A stretch of DNA of 64,000 nt. Source: Deinandra increscens subsp. villosa (taxonomy: Eukaryota > Streptophyta > Magnoliopsida > Asterales > Asteraceae). Shown here piece by piece: positions 56,517-64,000 of the stretch (within the stretch, counting starts at the first letter, position 1; each line of letters starts with the position of its first letter). Location: positions 20,298,956 to 20,362,955 of the forward strand of contig JBCNJP010000003.1 of NCBI GenBank assembly GCA_039602395.1. Reading direction: 5' to 3'. The position numbers and the translations under genes were made by a program. The notes beneath the pieces were generated by a model. It saw nothing but the letters and a program-made list of their open reading frames with translations, had not been told where the DNA came from and did not search any database.

Positions 56517-56610
56517 AATGGGAATCAAAGTTTTTGTAGTAAAGAAGACAGCACATCATATTCATGATTTTTCTTCTAGAGACATCCCATTGCAGAATCT
56601 TGTCTTGCGT
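56517..56610. repeat. 94-bp duplication flanking the LTR, right copy
   Basis: This is the partner of 54168-54261. The 55 bp between the tRNA-like part and this copy (56462-56516) holds a 22-bp copy (56486-56507) of sequence found again at 56578-56599 inside this repeat. Confidence 0.85.
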
Positions 56611-57142
56611 CAATAATCTCTCACGCATTATCAGCCATACCAAAAATGCATGACGAGGAATATATTGCACAAACCAAACAAACCTTAACCAAAGGACTTC
56701 CAAGTTAGACTCACGAACCGAATGCCAAACTAGAGTGAACGAAAAATCACAACGCTAGCCACCAATTCTCCGTCTCAGTCTATCATTCAAATCTGGCTGT
56801 AAAACAATAGGAACCACCTCAATTAGAACCGGGAACAAATCATACCAAGCCGTTGGCCAATTCCAACCATGCTGATCATACAAATCAGCCACCCGAGTAT
56901 TAGAAGTAAAGCCCGCAAAATAAATGGCACGATGAGAAATAAATTTGCACAATGGACTAGATTCAGTCCATTTATCAAACCAAGCAGACGTACTTCTCCC
57001 ATTACCCACAACAGTCCACACAAACTGACGAATATTAGTCCGAATAGCCAAGATCTTTCTCCAACTCCAACAACAATTTGTGGGACACTTGCAATCCCAG
57101 AAATTCCGATTCTTGATTCTATAGGAAAAAATGAGTTGTACT

Positions 57143-57249
57143 CTCGCTTTAAAGGAAATGGACTTTTGAGACCTCCGGCCAGGTACGTCCAATTTAAAAC
57201 GAAGATTCTTGTGTAGAAATAAAATTTGGACATAAGAATAATATGTAGG
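57143..57249. other. Short flank between the LINE TSD and the copia LTR
   Basis: No feature is recognised. The LTR start is not sharply defined. Confidence 0.35.
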
Positions 57250-57540
57250 GATATGATCATGTAATAGTAAGCGTATGTCCGGATATTATTTAAGCCTACG
57301 GGGTCACACGTCTCGACACCAAATGTATTAATATTAATTAATGGTTAATTAATATTTATCACGAACATTTAACGAGGTTTCGTTAAAAACTGACAGTTAA
57401 TTGTTAACAGGGGTGTTAGTTGTAATTAGAGAGAGTTGTAATTGGATTACAATTGGGAGAGGCTTTATGATAAGCCTTTAGGCCGAATTCGGTTAAGGGA
57501 TTATCCAAATCCTTTGCTTGTTTATCAAGTATTCTAATCC

Positions 57541-57550
57541 TATAAATAGA
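57541..57550 (+). promoter_or_regulatory. TATA box of the copia LTR
   Basis: CCTATAAATAGAGCC is a strong plant TATA box, about 360 bp before the LTR end. A CT-rich leader (AATCTCTCTCTATTCTCTCT) follows about 60 nt downstream. Confidence 0.7.
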
Positions 57551-57900
57551 GCCTATGGGTTTAAGGATTAGTTGCTGCTTTTATCAGATAAAAGAAAACC
57601 CTAATCTCTCTCTATTCTCTCTCGATTTCGGCAACAAGGAAAACCCTAGGGGTTTCGGTTCTTGTGTGGTTCGACCAAGCCTACATAAAGAGGAGTTCGT
57701 GATCGGTTGCTAGCACATAGCATTGGTGTGTCGTGTGTGCGATCGTAGAGGGATTTGTATCAAATCCTCCAAGAGATCAAGTCAATCCGAGCTCATAAGG
57801 TAAACATGTTCTATCCGGTTAGTTAGATTAATTCATAGGTTTCTTTCCGCTGCGTACTCGTGTTTTGATAATAGTTATATAACCCAACAGTGGTATCACG

Positions 57901-57914
57901 AGCCACCTATGATT
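57901..57914 (+). promoter_or_regulatory. Element D primer binding site
   Basis: TGGTATCACGAGCC lies one base past the LTR end. It is the initiator tRNA-Met type with one change (CGAGCC for AGAGCC). Confidence 0.85.
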
Positions 57915-58039
57915 TTAATTAATTACCGGGAATAAAACTTGGAAGGGGGGTAACCAAAACAAGATTCTAGCTTTTCGATTCATTTAAAAATCGTGTTTTA
58001 CAATTGGAAAAGGTTTCGCAATTGGTAAAAACGAAAAAA

Positions 58040-58435
58040 ATTCGATGGAATAGGACTTTTCGACCCGATCGAAAAGTCCCTGATCGAAAAACACTTCTCG
58101 ATCCGATCGGAAACCCTTGATTTCCGATCGGAAAACCTATTCCGGTGCGGAGACCCTTGATTTCCGACCGGAAACCCTACTTTTCGATCGAAAAGTACCC
58201 GATCGTAAACCTGTTTCCGATCGAGCACTAATCGTAAACTGTTTACGACCTGATCGAAAAGTACCCGATCGGAAACCCTTGTTTTCCGATCGGAAAGCCT
58301 TGTCCCGATCGGAAACCCTCGTTTTCCGATCGGAAAGCCTAATCGAAAAGTGGGGTTCTCGATCGGAAACCCTGATTCCGATCGAAAAATCCCATGTTAT
58401 GGATCGAAAACCTCTTGCCGAATCGGAAACCCTTA
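58040..58435. repeat. CGATCGGAAA/TTTCCGATCG palindrome array in the copia leader
   Basis: GATCG words followed by GAAA or AAAA recur roughly every 15-30 bp. The perfect 14-bp palindrome TTTCCGATCGGAAA occurs three times (near 58110, 58284 and 58327). Many copies are followed by CCCT. Spacing is irregular and nothing lies between copies that looks like unique spacers. Confidence 0.9.
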
Positions 58436-59516
58436 ATTTTAGCTCTAAAATTTGATTTTTGTGATCTAAAATTAATAAATCCAAGTTTTTGTTATTATTA
58501 GATAATTGTTATGAACAACATGTTGTACCTTTAAGATTTTAAAGTGTTAAAAAGAAGTAAAAACCATGATGTTTCATGCAAATTGTTCATGGTTATTACT
58601 TAAATGAAAGAGGATTAAATTAAAATTATATTAGATAATTAGAAACCCTAAGATTATGTGATTATTTGATAATTGTGACATAATAAAAGGTTTTAACTGC
58701 AAATTTGTTTTATGAAAATCGAAATTTGCTAAATGAACTATAGAAATATGATTTTGTTTATAAAATAAAATTTGTGTCCTAAAAGTCAAAAGAAACACCG
58801 GCTCACCCATTTGAACACACTCTAAGAGAGGTATAAGTCGGGTCGCTCTGCTTCCCTAAAGTGGGTAGGTTTTTAATTGCAAAAGTTGCAAACCTCACCC
58901 CTACGCTTCTTTGTGTGTTGCAAATGGAGCTACCGAGCTCTTTTGATTTGGAAGACAAACTAAGAATTTTATAAACACATTATGTGATGAAGAAGTGCAT
59001 GAATCTTCACACATAACCTTTTTGATCACGCATCAAAATTGTTTTGACCCAAACCAAACTTAAGTCTTTGCCATCCACCTTGTAAAGGACACTTGTGGAT
59101 GTCATCTTACTCATTGGTACACAATGGTAAAATGGCATTTGCATGACAAATTCCCACTCATTGGTACACAATGGTGGACAATTTGTGCGTTCTTGGCTGG
59201 ACGACTTAAAACGAGCTAGGCGGTGAGACCCTTGGCCCGTGGCAAAAGATGGGATGAAACATGACTACAAATCACTTGGTGCAAGTTGTAGGTCCCATAA
59301 AATCTAGGAATTGTATTTGGAATACAATTAGTGATCGTCACTTACCCTTTTGAGTGCATCATTTCTAGCAGATCAACTGATGAAATGATGGCAGGTCAAA
59401 TTGGATCCTAGCCTTAATAAGCTTAATTGTTTAAAATGTTTAAACATTGGGTAATTAAATTTATTAAGGAAAAGATTATCGAAAATACTGATTTTTGAAC
59501 TTAATCTGTTTTGTAG

Positions 59517-61018
59517 ATGGCAACAAACCCTCCTCAAAACAATGTTGGTCATGCTTTTCGTCAAATGTTTGAAAGAGAAAAGCTGAATGGATCTAACTTC
59601 AATGACTGGTACCGTCAACTAAGGATTGTCCTTAGAGTTGAACGGAGGACCGACGTCCTTGAACATCATTGGCCGACCGAGCCAGCTGCTGATGCTTCTG
59701 AACAAGAGAAAGCGTTCTACAACGCAGAGTATAGCAGATACGATGAGGTTGCTTGCATGATGATCTCGAGTATGACTCCCGATCTTCAGAAGCAATACGA
59801 ATTTCATACACCTTGTGATATGATCAAAGAGCTGAAAAAGATGTATGAAAAACAAGCTGGTGTCGAATTGTTCGACCTAGTTGTGGAACTCCACGACTTG
59901 AAGCTTGAAACTGGTAAATCGGTCAGTAGTCATGTGCTCAAGATGAAGAGCTACTTTGACAAATTGGAATCGCTCAATTATGGGTATAATCGTGCTGTTG
60001 CAGTTGGCATGATCCTCAAATCGCTTACGAAGGATTTTGAGGGTTTTGTGCGCAACTACAACATGCATAGTATGACTAAGACTATACCTGAGCTTCATGC
60101 TATGCTTGTCGAGTATGAAAAAACGATTCCTAAAAAGGCCACTGAAACACCCCAAGTTCTTATGATCAAGGGGGGTAAGATCCAAAAGGCTAAACGACCG
60201 CAAAAGGGGAAGGGCAAGATTGATGGCAAGGGTAAAGGCAAGGCTGTTGCCCATATCCCTAAAGCCAAGCAAACCCCTCCGGCCCCTAAAGAGCATCAGG
60301 CTAAGGACCAGATCTGTCACCATTGTGGTGAAGTCGGACACTGGAAGAGGAACTGTCCTACCTACCTAGCTGAGTTGATGAAGAAGAGAAAGAATACTAG
60401 TGGGACTAGTACTTCAGGTATCTTCACAATTGAATTATTTTCCTTTTCTAAGAGTGATTCATGGGTGTATGACACCGGCTGTGGAACTCACATCTGTAAT
60501 TCGTTACAGGGTCTTAGAAAGAGGAGGAAACTGAAGCCTGGAGCTTTGCAGCTGTTCGTTGGAAATGGTTTGCCAGCAGCTGTGGAAGCTATATGAGAAT
60601 TTCATTTAATTCTGCCTTCTGGGTTATCCATTGTATTAGACAATTGTCATTATGCACCTTTCATCACTAGAGGTGTTATTTCAGTTTCTTTGTTGAAAAA
60701 CCAATGATACATTAATGTTTTTAATGATATCAGTATTTCAGTTTCTAAAAATAATGTTCATTATTTTGATGCTATTCCTTGTGATGGCATTTATGAAATT
60801 GATATGCGTGGTTGTGTTTCAAATAATTCAATGTTCACTGTTAGCAAACGAGCCAAAACTAGTTTGGACTCTACCTATCTTTGGCACTGTCGTCTTGCCC
60901 ACGTTGGCAAAAACCGCATTGAAAGACTTCAACGTGAAGGGATCTTACAATCAAATGATGAATCATTTGAAAATGTGTTTCCTGTATCTCAGGAAAGATG
61001 ATAAGAAAACCCTTTTCC
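59517..61018 (+). pseudogene. Element D gag-protease-preintegrase, cut by CACTA
   Basis: An ATG at 59517 opens 359 residues. Gag: KLNGSNFNDWYRQLRIVLRV near residue 22. A CCHC knuckle (CHHCGEVGHWKRNC) lies near 264-277 after a Lys/Gly-rich stretch. The protease site DTGCGTHICN is near 316. TGA at 60594-60596 ends the frame early. Beyond it, text such as LDNCHYAPF, VHYFDAIPCDGIYEID and YLWHCRLAHVGKNRIERLQR shows the GAG-pre-integrase part in shifting frames to 61018. No integrase or RT is present. Confidence 0.88.
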
Positions 61019-61142
61019 CACTACAACAAAAGTAGCTTGATAGGACACCCAAAAAGGTCCTAAAATGTTATTTTTTAGGACGCATGAGATAATAGGACCA
61101 CTAATAAAAGTGTCCTTTCTAAAGGGGTCCTATAAACTTAGA

Positions 61143-61282
61143 GCGTCCTAATAAACCATAAAATAGGACACGTTATAGCGTCCTAATAAACCACAAAATA
61201 GGACATGTTAGAGTGTCCTAATAAACCACAAAATAGGACACATAATAGCGTCCTAATAAACCACAAAATAGGATACTTTATA
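61143..61282. repeat. 35-bp subterminal tandem repeat, four copies, in CACTA end
   Basis: Units start at 61143, 61178, 61213 and 61248, each with GYGTCCTAATAAACCAYAAA and then ATAGGACA or a close variant. GTCCTA and TAGGAC inside a unit can pair as a hairpin. CACTA transposases usually bind such subterminal repeats. Confidence 0.9.
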
Positions 61283-63311
61283 AGGTTTTAAGATGCATAT
61301 AAGCATACCTACTTTAAGGACGATTACCAACATCCTTAAAATTGTTCTTATTAACATGATTTATAAATACAAATAAGATACCATCAACTTATCGATAGAT
61401 AAACTTCAACTAACTGAATAAATAAAGTTTAATTATCATTGAAATAAGTCATTTCAATAACAACAGAATTAAACAAAAATAAGTTATAATATTATTATCC
61501 AAGATCCTAACATTAAACAACTTAAAGTAATAAACGACACTAGAAGAATACAGTCTTCAGTCATCATGCATCCTTCTCAGTACTCGTCACAAACCACCTA
61601 CAAATTAATCATCCATATATAACCCAAAAATACAATGCTTATTTCGGTTAGTAGTCATTACTTCAGAGCAGTCAAATAAATCCAAAACTTCTAATACTTC
61701 TTTAACTGTAATTCAAAAGTAAAATGAAATTAACCTTTACCAATCATGAAGATATCCGAATGAAGCCTGCGATAAGAAAAAAACGAAACTTAAATCAAAG
61801 AACAATTTTAAACCACTGTGATATGCATACAAAATTATATATATACCATTAGTATTACATCTAATACACTATCGATAGAAACAATATAGCAAAAGAATTA
61901 ATGGGAAGAAACAAAACAGAAGTCTAACCCTACTTCATTTTCTTGGAATTATACCAGAGCCCAAAACTTTCCTTACTACATAAACTAAACATCTCTCCAC
62001 CTACAAAACAACTACAAGATCAGATTAAATTAACATAATAAAAAATAAAATAAAAGAGAATGGAATGCTTTTTCAATGATGGAGCAGTTTCAGTTTCTGA
62101 CATTACTTCACTTCATCCTGAAAACTTTAAATGGATAATATACAATATACAGTCTTATAATAATATATAATTATACATAAGAACCCAATGACACTACCTC
62201 AATGACGATATCTTCTACACGCCTACTGAATGCATTATGGTCCATTTGTTATGATCCCTAAATTGTGAAAGAAAGAGATCTTTAGAAATCATACCAGATG
62301 CAGCCATCGGATATGGTAAAATCCACATGCAGGTCGTAGATGCAAACAAATCCACTAAAACAAATCACTCTAAGAAATTGAAGTCTGATATAACAAAGAA
62401 AATTGAAACAAAAATACCCAAATGAAGAAAAAAAAACTCACCACACATTATATAAACTAACAAAGGTTTAACATTCCTACACCTAAGAAGACATATTACA
62501 AAGAAAATTAAGAAAAACAAATAAAATCACAAACCTGGAACAGAAACGAATAAGAATCATGCATAGCCCATAGCCAAACAGCAACACACGAATCAGTATA
62601 GGACGAAGCGACCACCTGATCAGAAACCAATCCTAAGAGAACTAAGCGTGATATTCGTAACAGATCCTGGATTAGTAAATAATTATATTCTTTGAAAAAT
62701 CCTAAAATCATATCAGTATAGGATGATTAGAAGTGACCACCTGATCAGATAAATTGTTAATCATTTAGGGTAATTGGGGTTGAACTTATAAGAATCACAA
62801 AATTAGCATTTGAAGATACCTCCACATCCAACTTTGAAATTTTTGAATAATTGTCTACTTCTTCTGGCAAACAGGTCACGCCATTGTCTGACGCCTATAA
62901 GAAAGCACAAATTACAACATAAAATAACACCTAAATCATAAGCACAAATCTTAAAAATATTGCATTACACAGTGAAACCTTGAGATAAAAAAATAATATT
63001 TAAACATGTCAAAATTAGTCCCATGTGTAGTTTAATACAACCGTTACAACTCATCACCCCCACTACAACTGATAAATTATGATCACCTTGTCCTGCTTAA
63101 AGAAACAAAACTGGAAAGTGTAGACGGGACATGAGGATCTTTGGAGGTGGTTGTATCTGAAAAACCACATATAAATGTGAGTGCGCGGAATGATTAGCGA
63201 AAATAAATTTAAAAAGAGTGGCAGAACATTATCTTTTTGCAGGCTTGCTAGTTTTTTTGAAGTATTTTATTCTTTAATAGTTAACCTGTCATGTAGCTAA
63301 AATCATAAATG
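61283..63311. other. AT-rich interior of the CACTA element or flank, no gene seen
   Basis: No frame with a recognisable domain was found on either strand. One minus frame at 62508-62711 has no recognisable feature. Confidence 0.4.
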
Positions 63312-63660
63312 AAAGATGTATTGACAATCAAAAAAAAAAAATTCACTCAGTGTAATATTTGTATATGTAGACTATCATATATTTATCTTCCTTATTGACA
63401 AATCTTCATTTGTATTTGATACAGTAGTTAAAGGTGGTGTTCACTGGTTAACATCAAAAACCTTTTTATGTTCACTGAAGTAATGAGTTGTTACTAAAAA
63501 AGCTATATTGACAATCCAAAAAATTTCATTCAGTGTAATAGTTATATATGTAGAGTATCATATATCTCTCTTCCTTATTGACAACTCTTGATTTGTGTTT
63601 GACTATTTGATGTAGTAGTTAAAGATGGTCTTGGCTGGTTAACATCCAAAAATTATAGTG
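63312..63660. repeat. Two-copy tandem duplication of about 190 bp
   Basis: Blocks TGTATTGACAATC, CAGTGTAATA, GTAGACTATCATATAT, CTTCCTTATTGACAA, and GTAGTTAAAG followed by CTGGTTAACATC occur in the same order twice (about 63318-63472 and 63506-63652) with small indels. Confidence 0.75.
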
Positions 63661-64000
63661 AGGAGTTGTTACTATATGAGTTGAGTAAGACCCCCTCTAT
63701 AAATACATATGTAACTTCCTTTAAAATCTTATATATATAATCTATTTAAAAGATGTTGTTCACTGGCCCCCTCTATCAAATAAACATAACAAAAGAGTCT
63801 CCCATGTCAAAGTTTATATTATATATATAATCTATTTACTATAAACCAATAAAACTGACATTGACACCAAATATAAAAAAGTATTTGAAGTATCTAATCA
63901 TAAAACGATAGAGTAATATAAACAACCTAAATGATAACTAAACCTTATTAATGTATTTTCTTGTTTAGATTAAATCATAAATAGAAGCTGTATTAACTAT
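63661..64000. other. AT-rich end of window
   Basis: CCCCCTCTAT occurs twice (about 63691 and 63765) next to TATATATA runs. No gene is seen. Confidence 0.4.

Larger units (their letters stand above)
53612..57129 (-). pseudogene. 5'-truncated L1-type LINE with 13-bp TSD, split by an Athila-like LTR
   Basis: AATGAGTTGTACT flanks both ends (53599-53611 and 57130-57142). A poly(A) tail (T run at 53611-53620 on the plus strand) precedes GGGTAAAGGGTTACCCCGATGA, a LINE 3' end. The coding remnant on the minus strand begins NRNFWDCKCPTNCCWSWRKI near 57115, then GNGRSTSAWFDKW. The zinc-binding RT segment (PRHAFLVWLIMRERLLTQDK) follows near 56640-56580 and continues after the insertion near 54200-53830. 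The endonuclease and RT core are absent through 5' truncation. The TSD, tail and truncation together fit target-primed insertion. Confidence 0.88.
57250..61018 (+). mobile_element. Element D: Ty1/copia retrotransposon, 5' part only
   Basis: A 5' LTR ends at 57899 (TATATAACCCAACA). A primer site TGGTATCACGAGCC (57901-57914) follows. A long leader with a palindrome array (58040-58435) precedes gag at 59517. The polyprotein text reaches the GAG-pre-integrase region and stops at 61018, where a CACTA end begins. The LTR start near 57250 is approximate. No 3' LTR is in the window, so the rest may lie beyond the CACTA element. Confidence 0.85.
61019..64000. mobile_element. CACTA (En/Spm) transposon end, running to the window edge
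   Basis: CACTACAACAAAAG at 61019 is a CACTA terminal sequence. Subterminal copies of TAGGAC/GTCCTA follow, including a 35-bp tandem block. The insertion breaks the copia polyprotein. The other end is not seen, so the right extent is unknown. No transposase frame is recognised in the visible part. Confidence 0.75.

Noticed and set aside
58040..58435. CRISPR-like array of short repeats
   Set aside because: Spacing is irregular, repeats are too short and variable, there are no unique spacers, and it sits in a plant copia leader.
57998..58484. Arg/Ser-rich frames on both strands in the copia leader
   Set aside because: They are by-products of the CGATCGGAAA array, which is open in several frames at once.
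63050..63070. A second CACTA end (CACTACAACTG)
   Set aside because: It lies in the same orientation as the true end at 61019, with no subterminal repeats after it and one changed base in the terminal motif.

Overview
This window is nuclear DNA from a flowering plant, most likely a eudicot. It carries introns with GT-AG borders, an LRR receptor kinase, an Aux/IAA protein end, and LTR retrotransposons of the plant Tekay, Tat, Athila-like and Ty1/copia groups, plus RTE and L1-type LINEs, a CACTA end and MITEs. The Tekay LTR words resemble those of daisy-family (Asteraceae) genomes, but that is an inference from memory. Only two host genes are supported: the 3' end of an Aux/IAA gene (about 1.5-1.8 kb, +) and a complete two-exon LRR receptor kinase of the HSL1/LRR-XI type (11.1-14.65 kb, -). 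A third, 10.09-10.30 kb (-), is a possible secreted-protein fragment truncated by a retrotransposon.

Layout: 2.6-4.9 kb is a decayed RTE LINE. 4.94-10.14 kb is a long LTR (element E) interrupted by an Athila-like solo LTR (8039-9974, TSD CTATG). 11.0-14.7 kb is the receptor kinase. 15-17.2 kb holds four small inverted-repeat DNA elements. 18.8-29.7 kb is a tiny TRIM (TSD CCGTC) carrying a full Tekay chromovirus A in reverse (TSD CTGGG). A's LTRs are both 2541 bp with one difference seen. 30.4-32.0 kb has two LINE 3' ends. 32.65-53.43 kb is an older chromovirus B split by a younger Tat-lineage element C (37420-48356, TSD AAGAC). 53.6-57.1 kb is a 5'-truncated LINE with a 13-bp TSD. It is interrupted by an Athila-like LTR that is fused to 64 nt of tRNA-Asp. 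57.25-61.02 kb is the 5' part of a copia element D, cut inside its polyprotein by the end of a CACTA transposon that runs to the window end.

How the parts relate: the insertions can be ordered. B came before C, the TRIM before A, the LINE before the Athila-like LTR, and copia D before CACTA. The LTR differences seen by eye (about 5% for B, about 1% for C, about 0.04% for A) agree with the nesting. The most unusual items are the LTR joined to a nearly full primer tRNA complement, a four-exon antisense gene inside element C, and the fact that each LTR element carries its own dense array of a short, often palindromic word (TTTCGCT, GCGTATCGC, CGATCGGAAA, TAGATCTA, ATCCTGGG). All alignments were done by eye.
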